A stretch of 64,000 nucleotides of DNA from Posidoniimonas polymericola (GTDB taxonomy: Bacteria > Planctomycetota > Planctomycetia > Pirellulales > Lacipirellulaceae): NCBI RefSeq assembly GCF_007859935.1, contig NZ_SJPO01000005.1, positions 124,001 to 188,000 of the forward strand, read 5' to 3'. The position numbers and the translations under genes are program-made. Positions within the stretch are counted from its first letter, which is position 1; each line of letters starts with the position of its first letter. Shown here one piece after another: positions 55,965-64,000 of this stretch. The notes beneath the pieces are model-generated. The model did no database searches. It saw only the letters and a program-made list of their open reading frames with translations, and was not told the DNA's origin.

Positions 55965-56720
55965 CTTCACTGGGCGTGGCTGCGGTCGCTGCTGGTGCTG
56001 ACCGCCGTTTGCACCGCGTGCCAGCGCAGCGAGGCGCAGCCCGCGGCGGCAGTGCAACAACCTGCGGTCAGCAGCCCTGCCGCCGGGAGCGTCCGCCCCG
56101 GCATCAACGACCGCTACCTCGACCCCGACCTCGACCCCGACGAGTGGGTCGAGCGGTTTGAGGTCGAGAGCCGCGAGGTGTTCCGCGCCCGGCACGCGGT
56201 CGCCGCGGCATGCGGCCTGCGGCCGGGCGACAAGATCGGCGACATCGGCGCCGGCACCGGGCTGTTCACGATGCTCTTCGCCAAGCAGGTCGGACCGACC
56301 GGCAAGGTGTACGCGGCCGACATCGCCGAGAAGTTTGTCGAGCGGATCGGACGCATCGCCGAGGACCAAGGGCTCACGCAGATCGACGCCCTGGTGGTTG
56401 GCGACCACGACAGGCGGATGCCGTTCGCGGAAGTTGATTGCCTGTTTGTGTGCGACGTCTACCACCACTTCGAGTACCCGCAGGTGACCGACGCCGCGCT
56501 GCTCCGCGCAGTGAAGCCGGGCGGTCGGCTGATCCTGGTCGACTTCGATCGGGTTGAGGGGGAGTCGAGCGACTTTGTGATGGGGCACGTGCGGGCCGGC
56601 AAGGAGGTCTTCCGACGCGAACTCGAGGAGGCCGGCTTTGTGTTTGTCGGCGAGAAGTCAATCGACGGGCTCTCGGAAAACTACTGCCTAGAGTTCCGCC
56701 GTCCCGAAGACGGCCGATAG
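55863..56720 (+). CDS. Class I SAM methyltransferase with N-terminal lipoprotein-like segment
   Basis: 285 residues from the ATG at 55863. The catalytic part (about 95-280) has motif I IGDIGAGTGLFTMLFAK, acidic motif VYAADIAEKF, and VDCLFVCDVYHHF, as in UbiE-like methyltransferases. Before it is a hydrophobic stretch WLRSLLVLTAVCTACQRSEA with a lipobox-like LTAVC/TAC end and a Pro/Ala/Ser linker, which suggests export and lipid anchoring. A TTG at 55941 would start a much more typical signal peptide and may be the true start; an ATG further upstream is also possible. Translation of a SAM enzyme into the periplasm would be odd since SAM is cytoplasmic. It ends 1 nt before the next gene. Confidence 0.75.
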   Translation: MEAITQKRFTRTLTDSPPDFCPYQCVLANSGQKSLHWAWLRSLLVLTAVCTACQRSEAQPAAAVQQPAVSSPAAGSVRPGINDRYLDPDLDPDEWVERFEVESREVFRARHAVAAACGLRPGDKIGDIGAGTGLFTMLFAKQVGPTGKVYAADIAEKFVERIGRIAEDQGLTQIDALVVGDHDRRMPFAEVDCLFVCDVYHHFEYPQVTDAALLRAVKPGGRLILVDFDRVEGESSDFVMGHVRAGKEVFRRELEEAGFVFVGEKSIDGLSENYCLEFRRPEDGR

Positions 56721-56721
56721 C

Positions 56722-58200
56722 ATGAAACTTTCAGGTCGTTCCGATTCGACGCCCCGGTTCCTTGCCCGGCTTGGTCTGTTGGTTGCCGCGTTTTCGGCCC
56801 CCGCCGCGGCGGACGGAGCCACCGCAGCGACCTCCGACGGTCCGGTGCTGGTCCGCGACTGGGGCTACCAGCTGCAGGGCGGGCCGGGCGAAGAAGGCCT
56901 GCAGCCGGCAGGCCTGGCCGCCGCGCCGCACGACCTGATCGTGATGGATTTTTCGGCCTACGGCGATGAGGGATCGAAGTTCACCGCGCAGCAGATCGCG
57001 GACGTTAAGCACAGCGTCGGCGGCGATGGGTCGCGCAGGGCGGCGGTTGCGTACGTTTCGATCGGCGAGGCCAGCGAGTTCCGCAGCTACTGGGACGCCG
57101 GCTGGACCGCGTCCGGCGCCGCCGACAGCCCGCTGACCGCCGCCGCGCCGAACTGGCTGGGACCGACCAACCCCGATTGGCCCGAGTCGCGGAAGGTCCG
57201 GTACTGGGACCCGGCCTGGCAGACGGCAATCTTCAACGAGGGCGGAACGGGCTGGCTCGATCAGGTAGTCTCGCAGGGCTTCGACGGCGCCTACCTCGAC
57301 ATCGTCGACGCGTACTACTTCTGGGGCAACGAGGCGCAGCCCGCCGACGCCCGCCCTGGCGATCCGCTCAATGGGCAAGCCGCCGCGCGGCGGATGGCAG
57401 AGTTTGTTGTGGCCATGACGGCCCACGCCCGCCAGACCAACCCGCAGTTCTTTGTCATCCCGCAGAACGGCGAGTTCATCCTCAGCGACCTCGCCAATGG
57501 CCCCTCCCCGCAACCCGCGGACGGCCAGTTGCGGGCCGACTACCTGGACGCGATGTTCGCCATCGGTATCGAAGACATCTACTACCGCGGCGACGCGGAC
57601 GTCAACAACCCACTTAACGTTGACGCCGACAAGGTGCAGGTGCTGAAGGACGACTTCCTGGCCGCCGGCAAGGCGGTGTTGGTGGTCGACTACCTCAGCA
57701 CGCCGGGGTCGGTTGCCTCGTTCGAGTCGCTCGCCCGGTCGGACCAGTTTGTGCCGTACGCGGCGCCGACGCGAGATCTCGACCGGCTCGGGCCGCCGGC
57801 GCCCTCGTTGGCGGCCGACTTCAACCAGGACGGGGTGATCGACGCCCAGGACCTGGCGGTGTGGGCCGCTTCGTACGCGGCCACGGCCGGTCTCGACGCC
57901 GACGCGAATCACGACGGCCGCATCGACGCGGCCGACTACACCGCGTGGCGCGACGCGGCGGCCGCTTTGAATCCGGCCCTGACTTCGACCCCGGAGCCGA
58001 GCGGGACTGCAATTCTGGTCGTGTTACTCGCACTGTGGCCGCGCCAAAAACTCAGGAGAATCGCCCTAACCCTTTGCCAGAAAAGCACTTGCCGGCGCCG
58101 GCCAACCGCCGGTTGGGACTCCAGCCGCGCCGCACGTAACGGGCGGCGGCGGTTGCCGTATGAGGGTGCAGTCGTAGTATCGGGCGGTAGTGATTCGTAG
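56722..58200 (+). CDS. Exported GH114/TM1410-like glycoside hydrolase with dockerin-like repeat
   Basis: 492 residues. A signal peptide (about 1-32, RLGLLVAAFSAPAAA) precedes a TM1410/GH114-type barrel (about 40-340): WGYQLQGGPG, LIVMDFSAYGDEGSKFT, AYVSIGEASEFRSYW, and FDGAYLDIVDAYYFWG, where the acidic residues would be catalytic. The family hydrolyses alpha-galactosaminide-type polysaccharides. A dockerin-like pair of calcium loops follows (DFNQDGVIDAQDLAVW and DANHDGRIDAADYTAW, about 374-415). The C-terminus has TPEPSGTAILVVLLALWPRQ, a degenerate PEP-CTERM signal, but 49 extra residues follow. It starts 1 nt after the methyltransferase stop. Confidence 0.82.
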   Translation: MKLSGRSDSTPRFLARLGLLVAAFSAPAAADGATAATSDGPVLVRDWGYQLQGGPGEEGLQPAGLAAAPHDLIVMDFSAYGDEGSKFTAQQIADVKHSVGGDGSRRAAVAYVSIGEASEFRSYWDAGWTASGAADSPLTAAAPNWLGPTNPDWPESRKVRYWDPAWQTAIFNEGGTGWLDQVVSQGFDGAYLDIVDAYYFWGNEAQPADARPGDPLNGQAAARRMAEFVVAMTAHARQTNPQFFVIPQNGEFILSDLANGPSPQPADGQLRADYLDAMFAIGIEDIYYRGDADVNNPLNVDADKVQVLKDDFLAAGKAVLVVDYLSTPGSVASFESLARSDQFVPYAAPTRDLDRLGPPAPSLAADFNQDGVIDAQDLAVWAASYAATAGLDADANHDGRIDAADYTAWRDAAAALNPALTSTPEPSGTAILVVLLALWPRQKLRRIALTLCQKSTCRRRPTAGWDSSRAARNGRRRLPYEGAVVVSGGSDS

Positions 58201-58209
58201 CCAATTGCC

Positions 58210-58215
58210 TATAAT
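58210..58215 (+). promoter_or_regulatory. Possible -10 box upstream of the FAAL gene
   Basis: A perfect TATAAT hexamer lies 164 nt before the ATG of the acyl-AMP ligase gene, in the 178-nt gap after the GH114-like gene. No good -35 match is found 17 nt upstream, so confidence is low. Confidence 0.3.
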
Positions 58216-58378
58216 ACCGGGCTTAGCTAGCAGCACTCCCATGCCGCGCCACCAACGCCTACCGACCTCACCTACCTGTCAGCGGTGCGTGCTTTGAGCA
58301 GATGGTTGGCAAGCCGAGGCCCCCACGCCACGCGACGCCGAGCCAGGTGACGGAACGCCGAACAGCAGAGAACCAACT

Positions 58379-60553
58379 ATGCAACCTAGCGTCACGAGGC
58401 AACCTAGCGTCACGAGCCGCGCTACCCAGCTCGCCACTTCCCCGGGCGGGTCGATGACCTCGGCGGCCGAGTCCGCCCCGAGCCTGGTGCACGCGCTCTC
58501 TGCCATGAGCGAGGCGGTCCCCACCAACATCGCCTACACCTTCCTTGCTGACGGCGAGCAGGACGAGCAGCACATCACCTTTCGCGAGCTCGACTGGCGG
58601 GCGCGTTCCATTGCAGCGCGGCTGCAGCAGTTGGGCGAGTTTGGCGATCGGGCGGCGTTGGTGTACGAGCCGGGGCTGGAGTACATCGCGGCGCTCCTGG
58701 GCTGCTTCTACGCCGGGTTCGTCGCGGTGCCGATCTACCCGCCCGACCCGATGCGGATGCAGCGGACCCTCAGCCGCCTGCACGCCATCATGGACGACGC
58801 GCAGGCCAAGTTCGTGCTGACCGGCCGCAGCGAGTCCCAGCGGTTTGGCGCCGCGACCGCCGGCGCCGGCCAGATGGTCGTTACCGACGACATCCCCACC
58901 GAGGACGGCGCCGACTACCGCTCGCCCGAGTCGCTCGGCCACACGATCGACGGCGACACGCTCGCCTTCCTGCAGTACACCTCCGGCTCGACCGGTCGGC
59001 CCAAGGGCGTGATGCTGACGCACGCCAACCTGATGTTCAACTTCGAGCACATCAAGAAGTTCGACGAACCCGACGCGGTCGCCGTGTCGTGGCTCCCGAT
59101 GTACCACGATATGGGCCTGATCGGCCTGGTGCTGCAGGTGCTGCAGAGCGGCCGGCGGACGGTGCTGATGTCGCCGCTGTCGTTTGTGAAGCACCCGGCG
59201 CGGTGGCTCATGGCAATCTCCAAGTACCGGGCGTACGCCACCAGTGGGCCGAGCTTTGCCTACGACCTGTGCGTGCAGAAGATCAGCGACGAGGAGCTCG
59301 CCGAGCTCGACCTCAGCTGCTGGACCCTCGCCTGCAACGGCGCCGAGCCGGTGCGGCCCGACACGCTCGAGCGGTTCGCCAAGCGGTTTGCCCCGGCCGG
59401 CTTCCGGGCCGAGACCTTCTACCCCTGCTACGGCCTGGCCGAGGCGACCCTGATCGTCAGCGGCGGCGACAAGCACGCCGCCCCAATCGTGCGGACCTTC
59501 GACGCCGAGCTGCTGACCAAAAACCGCGTGCGGCGGGTCGACGCCTCATCAGAGAGCGCCCGTGAGATTGTCGGCTGCGGCGTCAGCGTCGACGACCAGG
59601 AGATCGCGATTGTCGACCCGCAGACCTTGACCCGCTGCGAGGGCGATCAGGTAGGCGAGATCTGGGTCCGCGGCCCTGGCGTGGCCAAGGGCTACTGGGG
59701 CAACGAAGAAGCCACCGAGCAGACGTTCAACGCCCGCATCGCCGGCGCCCCAGCCAATGGTGACGAGGGCCCGTTCCTGCGGACCGGCGACCTCGGCTTC
59801 CTCGACGACGGCGAGCTGTTCGTCACCGGACGTCTGAAGGACCTGATCATTATCCGCGGCCGCAACCACTACCCCCAGGACCTCGAGCGGACGGTCGAGG
59901 GCTGCTGCGCGTCGCTGCGACGGGACCACGGCGTGGCGTTCGGCGTCGAGGTCGACGGCGAGGAGCGGCTGGTCATTGTGCAGGGCGTGCAGCGTCCCCA
60001 GAAGCTCGACCTGGAACAGGTGATGGCCGACATCCGCGCGGCCCTGATTCACGAGCACGAGGCCGCGCCGTACGCGGTGCTGCTGGTTAAAGGCGGCGAG
60101 ATCCCCAAGACCAGCAGCGGCAAGCTGCAGCGGCGGGCCTGCAAGGAGCTGTACCTGGCCGGCGAGCTGGCGGTCGCCGCCCAATGGCGCGCCGACGACC
60201 AGCCCAGCGAGGCCGCCGAAGCCGAACCAGAGGCGGCCGCACCTCAATCGGCGGCGGCGCCCAATGGCGTTGGTCGTCGCGTGTTCGACGACGTCGAGTC
60301 GATCATCCGCGAACTCAAGAACGGCTCGACGCCCGCCAAGATCAGCGAGCAGTCGTTGTTCTTCGCCGACTTGTCGATCGAGTCGATCGACCTGGTGATG
60401 CTCAACGAGATGGTCGAGCGGCGGTACGAGCAGCAGTTCCCGTTCTTCGACTTCATGGCCGACCTCGGCCGGCAGAACCAACGGGACGTGTCGATGGGGC
60501 AGTTCGTCGAGTTCATCACGGTCAATCTGCCGAGCGACGCGGCGAACAACTAG
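58379..60553 (+). CDS. Fatty-acyl-AMP ligase with C-terminal acyl carrier domain (FAAL-ACP)
   Basis: 724 residues. The adenylation domain (about 40-610) has the P-loop LQYTSGSTGRPKGVMLTHAN, the FAAL-type AVSWLPMYHDMGLIGLVLQ, YGLAEATLIVSGGD, and the late FLRTGDLGFLDDGELFVTGRLKDLIIIRGRNHYP-type block (PQD follows, as in FAALs rather than acyl-CoA ligases). The C-terminal domain (about 640-715) is an acyl carrier protein with the phosphopantetheine site ADLSIESIDLV, Ser669. It would activate a fatty acid as the adenylate and load it on its own carrier. The first 13 residues come from a tandem 18-bp duplication. It is followed by a hydrolase and an MMPL transporter on the same strand. Confidence 0.92.
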   Translation: MQPSVTRQPSVTSRATQLATSPGGSMTSAAESAPSLVHALSAMSEAVPTNIAYTFLADGEQDEQHITFRELDWRARSIAARLQQLGEFGDRAALVYEPGLEYIAALLGCFYAGFVAVPIYPPDPMRMQRTLSRLHAIMDDAQAKFVLTGRSESQRFGAATAGAGQMVVTDDIPTEDGADYRSPESLGHTIDGDTLAFLQYTSGSTGRPKGVMLTHANLMFNFEHIKKFDEPDAVAVSWLPMYHDMGLIGLVLQVLQSGRRTVLMSPLSFVKHPARWLMAISKYRAYATSGPSFAYDLCVQKISDEELAELDLSCWTLACNGAEPVRPDTLERFAKRFAPAGFRAETFYPCYGLAEATLIVSGGDKHAAPIVRTFDAELLTKNRVRRVDASSESAREIVGCGVSVDDQEIAIVDPQTLTRCEGDQVGEIWVRGPGVAKGYWGNEEATEQTFNARIAGAPANGDEGPFLRTGDLGFLDDGELFVTGRLKDLIIIRGRNHYPQDLERTVEGCCASLRRDHGVAFGVEVDGEERLVIVQGVQRPQKLDLEQVMADIRAALIHEHEAAPYAVLLVKGGEIPKTSSGKLQRRACKELYLAGELAVAAQWRADDQPSEAAEAEPEAAAPQSAAAPNGVGRRVFDDVESIIRELKNGSTPAKISEQSLFFADLSIESIDLVMLNEMVERRYEQQFPFFDFMADLGRQNQRDVSMGQFVEFITVNLPSDAANN

Positions 60554-60626
60554 CGAGCCCAACAGAACCACGCGCGGCGGAACCGCGACGCTTCCTCACC
60601 GTCAGCTTTCCTCCTAAACCGACCGT

Positions 60627-61535
60627 ATGCCGCACACGCAAGCTACCGACGCGAGGCTGTTCTATCAGCAGGTCGGCCCCGCCGGCGCGCCGGACGTGGT
60701 GCTGATCCACGGCGTCACCGGCAACATGGCGGTGTGGATGCTGAGCGGGTTGCTGCAGAAGCTGTCGACCCAGTTCCGGGTCACCGCGTACGACATGCGG
60801 GGCCACGGCCACAGCGACACGCCCGACGCCGGCTACACCACCCGGCACATGAGCGACGACTTCGCCGCCCTGCACGAGGAGCTGGGCCTCGGCCCGGCGT
60901 ACGTGCTGGGGCACAGCTTCGGAGGAGCGGTGGCGTTGCACGCGGCCGAGCGGTTCGCCGACCGCGTGCGGGGGCTGGTGCTGTCGGACCCGTTCGTCCC
61001 GGCCCTGCACTACCTGCAGAAGGACCCCCGCAAGTGGAAGGGCTACCTCAAGTACAAGATCAACGCGGCGACCGCCGGCATGTTCATCGGCGGCGACCTG
61101 TGGAACCTCAGCGCGATGCTCGAGCAGGCCGCGAACCTCTCGCCCCGACGCCGGGCGATGTTTGTCAAACGCGCCGGTCAGGGCGCGCTCGACCGGCTGA
61201 CGCGGCTGCACCCCACAACCTGCGGCGTTGACGTGGCCGACCCGGCGGGTCTTGAAGAGCCGGACCTCAGCGGCATCGAATGCCCGGCGGTCTGCCTGTT
61301 CGGCGAGCACTCGCCGTTCATGCCGATGGGCGAGCGGCTGGCCGAGCTGCTGCCGGCCGCCACGACCGACACGGTCCCCAAGGCGCAGCACTTCGGCTTT
61401 GAAGAGAACCCCGCCGAGTTCGTCGACCGGGTCGAGAAGGCTTTGTGCGGCATGGCGGGCCTGGAACCCACGGCGCCGTCGAAGCCGTTGGCCGCGGCCC
61501 GGTCAAACGTGATGACCAACTCGCAACAGGTTTAG
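60627..61535 (+). CDS. Alpha/beta hydrolase
   Basis: 302 residues with a classical hydrolase fold: VVLIHGVTGNMAVWM (oxyanion region), YDMRGHGHSDTPDAGY, nucleophile elbow VLGHSFGGAVAL (Ser97), and AQHFGFEENPAEFVDRV with the catalytic His; the acid is probably in GEHSPF. It could be a thioesterase or acyltransferase that releases or transfers the acyl group from the preceding carrier domain. It begins 73 nt after the FAAL-ACP stop. The plain sequence alone would also fit an esterase of another function. Confidence 0.88.
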   Translation: MPHTQATDARLFYQQVGPAGAPDVVLIHGVTGNMAVWMLSGLLQKLSTQFRVTAYDMRGHGHSDTPDAGYTTRHMSDDFAALHEELGLGPAYVLGHSFGGAVALHAAERFADRVRGLVLSDPFVPALHYLQKDPRKWKGYLKYKINAATAGMFIGGDLWNLSAMLEQAANLSPRRRAMFVKRAGQGALDRLTRLHPTTCGVDVADPAGLEEPDLSGIECPAVCLFGEHSPFMPMGERLAELLPAATTDTVPKAQHFGFEENPAEFVDRVEKALCGMAGLEPTAPSKPLAAARSNVMTNSQQV

Positions 61536-61574
61536 GCCGCGGGCGGAGCGGCTCGAAAGCAAAGGACGCGACTC

Positions 61575-63899
61575 GTGGGCAGCGGAACGGCGAACCAGCA
61601 ACGGCTTCTCCTGGCGGTAGTCGCCACCGCGGTCGCCACGCCGTTCCTGATTATCGGCGCCATCCGCACGATGGACGGCATCCACACTTCGGCGCTGCAC
61701 TGGCTCGACGAGGCCGAGCCGGCCCGTATCGAGTACGAGATTTTTACGCAGCAGTTCGAAGGGGGCAACTTTGTCCTGATCTCGTGGCCCGGCTGCACAC
61801 TCGACGACCCGCGGCTCGCCAAGCTAGAGTCGACCCTCGACCACTACTCCAAGGCGACGGCGCCCAAGCCCCCGCTTGTCGAGCGGGCGTTCTCCGGCAG
61901 CAGCGTGCTCGAGGACCTGCTGCGGCCCGACCTGCAGCTCACACGCCCGCAGGCGATCGCACGGCTCCAGGGCTCCCTGATCGGACCCGACGGCGAGAGC
62001 ACCTGCGTGGTGGCGGTGCTGTCGGAACGGGGCGGCCAGCAGCGGGCCGAGGGCTTCGCGTACCTTGTCGCGACCTCCGAGAAAGTCACCGGCGTCGCCA
62101 GAGAAGAGCTGCGGATCGCGGGGCCGTCGGTGGACGCCTACGCGGTGGACATCGAGAGCGATCGGAGCGTTGACTACTACGCCGCCCCCTCGGCGTTCAT
62201 CTCGTTTCTCGTCTGCTGGTGGTGCCTGCGGTCGCTAAGGTTCTCGGTCGCCATCCTGGCGGTGGCTGGCTTCGGCGAACTCCTGATGCTCGGCTCGCTG
62301 CACTACTTTGGCGTCACGATGGACGCCGTGCTGATTGTGCTTCCGCCGCTGGTGTTCGTGCTGACGGTCTCGTCGGGCATCCACCTTGTGAACTACTACT
62401 ACGATCAGGTCCGCGCCGGCGCAGGCCCGGACGCGCCGCGGCTGGCGGTCCGCCACGGCTGGGCGCCGTGCGGCATGGCCGCGCTCACCACGGCGCTCGG
62501 GCTCGGCTCGCTGCTGGTCAGCCGCATCGTGCCGGTGGCGACTTTCGGGCAGTTCGCCGCCGGGGGCGTGGTGGTCGCCGTGCTGCTGCTGTTCTTCTCG
62601 CTCCCCGGGGTGATGTCACGCTGGCCGGCGGCGCCCGAGGACGTCGCGTCGGGCTCGGCGACCAGCACGCTGGTGGTCTACCTGGTCCGCATGGCTCAGG
62701 TCGTGTGCCGGCACGCGACGCTGATCACCGCGGGCGGCATGGTGTGCCTGATTGTCGGCGGCGTCGGCCTGGCCCAGCTGCGGACCTCGATCGGCGTGGG
62801 CAACCTCTTCCCGCAGAGCCACCGGGTGGTGCAGGACTTCCGCTGGATGGAGGAGCACGTCGCGCACCTGGTGCCGCTGGAGGTCGTCATCCGCTTCCCG
62901 TCGGACGACGGGCTGCGGATGATCGACCGCCTGACGCTGCTGAACGAGATCGAGGCCTCGGTCCGCGGGGTCGCGTCGGTAGGCGGCGTGATGTCGGCCC
63001 TGACGTTCTGCCCGGAGGTTCCGACCACGCGCGGCAGCAATTCGGTGGTGCGGCGGGCTCAGTTCAACGCCCGGCTCGAGGCGAACCGCGGGCAGCTGGT
63101 TGAGAGCCACTACCTGCACGAGTCTGACGACGGCGGTCAGGACTGGCGGATCAGCGCGCGGGTATCCGGGATCCAGGACCTCGACTACCAATTGGTGCTC
63201 AACGAGCTCCGCGAGCGGGTCGACCCACTGCTGGACGAGTACGCCACGCGGCACGACTTCCGGCCCAGCGCCAGCTACACCGGCACGATGCCGTTGGTGT
63301 ACGGCGCCCAGCACGCGCTCTTGCAGGACATGTTCTACAGCATGCTGCTCGCCTTCGTGCTGGTGTGGTTGGTGATGAGCCTCATGCTGACCGACGGCTC
63401 GGCGCGTGGCGCGGCGCGGGTCGCCTCGCTGCCGAAGGGGCTGTGGCTCGGGGCGCTGGCGATGCTGCCCAACCTGTTCCCAATTGTCGTGGTGTTTGGC
63501 GTGATGGGCTGGCTCGACTGGCCCGCCGACATCGGCTCGACCATGACCGCCTGCGTCGCACTCGGCATCGCCGTGGACGACACGCTGCACTTCCTCGCCT
63601 GGTACCGCCGCGAGACCGCCAAGGGCGACTCGCCTCAGCTCGCCATCCGGCACTCGTTCCAGCACTGCGGTCGGGCCATGATCCAAACCACCGTGATCTG
63701 CGGGTTCGGTATGCTGGTTTTCGGCCTGAGCGGCTTCCTGCCGACCCGGCGGTTCTCGCTGCTGATGTTCACGCTCCTGAACTCTGCTCTGCTGGCGGAC
63801 TTAGTGTTCCTGCCGGCGATCCTCGCCAGTCCACTCGGCAGCGTGTTCGCCATCCGGACCAAACCGGGGAGCGACTCCCCCGAGGCGGCCGTGCTCTGA
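61575..63899 (+). CDS. MMPL/RND-family lipid exporter
   Basis: 774 residues from a GTG start 39 nt after the hydrolase gene. It has the RND/MMPL layout: a first helix (about 9-28), a large extracytoplasmic loop (about 30-205), a bundle of about five helices (SFLVCWWCLRSLRFSVAILA, AVLIVLPPLVFVLTVSSGIHLVNYY), a second helix and loop, and a second bundle (for example MLLAFVLVWLVMSLMLT, LGALAMLPNLFPIVVVFGVMG). The core helix ALGIAVDDTLHFLAWY contains the paired Asp residues of the proton relay. In mycobacteria MmpL proteins export lipids made by FAAL/PKS enzymes, and the context here is similar. Confidence 0.9.
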   Translation: MGSGTANQQRLLLAVVATAVATPFLIIGAIRTMDGIHTSALHWLDEAEPARIEYEIFTQQFEGGNFVLISWPGCTLDDPRLAKLESTLDHYSKATAPKPPLVERAFSGSSVLEDLLRPDLQLTRPQAIARLQGSLIGPDGESTCVVAVLSERGGQQRAEGFAYLVATSEKVTGVAREELRIAGPSVDAYAVDIESDRSVDYYAAPSAFISFLVCWWCLRSLRFSVAILAVAGFGELLMLGSLHYFGVTMDAVLIVLPPLVFVLTVSSGIHLVNYYYDQVRAGAGPDAPRLAVRHGWAPCGMAALTTALGLGSLLVSRIVPVATFGQFAAGGVVVAVLLLFFSLPGVMSRWPAAPEDVASGSATSTLVVYLVRMAQVVCRHATLITAGGMVCLIVGGVGLAQLRTSIGVGNLFPQSHRVVQDFRWMEEHVAHLVPLEVVIRFPSDDGLRMIDRLTLLNEIEASVRGVASVGGVMSALTFCPEVPTTRGSNSVVRRAQFNARLEANRGQLVESHYLHESDDGGQDWRISARVSGIQDLDYQLVLNELRERVDPLLDEYATRHDFRPSASYTGTMPLVYGAQHALLQDMFYSMLLAFVLVWLVMSLMLTDGSARGAARVASLPKGLWLGALAMLPNLFPIVVVFGVMGWLDWPADIGSTMTACVALGIAVDDTLHFLAWYRRETAKGDSPQLAIRHSFQHCGRAMIQTTVICGFGMLVFGLSGFLPTRRFSLLMFTLLNSALLADLVFLPAILASPLGSVFAIRTKPGSDSPEAAVL

Positions 63900-64000
63900 G
63901 AAAACACGGGCGCAAGTGCTTGAAGTTGGCATCCCGCCCGCCAAGAATACTGAGAGCCGCCCACCAACCGTTACCACTGCTCGCCCCTCAACCGCGCCTG

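Overview
The window reads as chromosomal DNA of a planctomycete, most likely a member of the Pirellulales. The grounds are a BBP7-family outer-membrane protein, an adjacent DUF1552/DUF1592 (planctomycete cytochrome-type) gene pair, several PEP-CTERM proteins, dockerin-like repeats on secreted proteins, a giant S8 peptidase with a planctomycete-type LEDRHLM N-terminal motif, and high GC with many GTG starts. The assignment to order is inference; no rRNA is present. I saw no tRNA, rRNA, CRISPR array, prophage or complete insertion sequence.

Layout. (1) 1-6325, minus strand: a chaperone block, transcribed groEL(GGM tail) > groES > groEL(no GGM tail) > small exported protein > dnaJ > grpE > FmdB zinc ribbon. 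(2) 6861-8912: an SLC4-type anion transporter fused to a PTS EIIA-like domain. (3) 8972-9308: a non-coding element bounded by perfect 21-bp inverted repeats. (4) 9370-17175: a 2006-residue secreted subtilisin and a divergent BBP7 protein. (5) 17432-20316: hflX, an SDR and an RluA-type pseudouridine synthase. (6) 20346-27327: a Gln/Asn/Pro-rich membrane protein, an AI-2E transporter, a flippase-like protein with two glycosyltransferase-like genes, and a 54-residue ORF. (7) 27549-33274: a YhaN-like SMC ATPase with a Mre11-like partner that has lost metal motifs, then an ABC ATPase. (8) 33717-40956: a PAS signalling protein, two PEP-CTERM proteins and the DUF1552/DUF1592 pair. (9) 41237-51553, minus strand: a long housekeeping run (pheA, aroF, tpiA, secG, yicC, gmk, rpoZ, coaC, coaB, argC, argJ, potassium channel). 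(10) 51922-58200: dnaK, a PEP-CTERM protein, an orphan M41 peptidase, a possibly lipid-anchored methyltransferase and a GH114-like dockerin protein. (11) 58379-63899: fatty-acyl-AMP ligase-ACP, alpha/beta hydrolase and MMPL/RND exporter, which look like a lipid synthesis and export module that may continue past the window.

How the genes work together. The minus-strand chaperone genes and dnaK, 46 kb away, form the Hsp60/Hsp70 machinery. The 41-51 kb run joins nucleotide, CoA, arginine and aromatic biosynthesis with secretion and transcription functions. The strongest leads are the EIIA-SLC4 fusion, the FAAL-ACP/hydrolase/MMPL module, the inverted-repeat element at 9 kb, and the Mre11-like protein with altered metal-binding motifs. 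All functional statements rest on motif reading; no database search was run.
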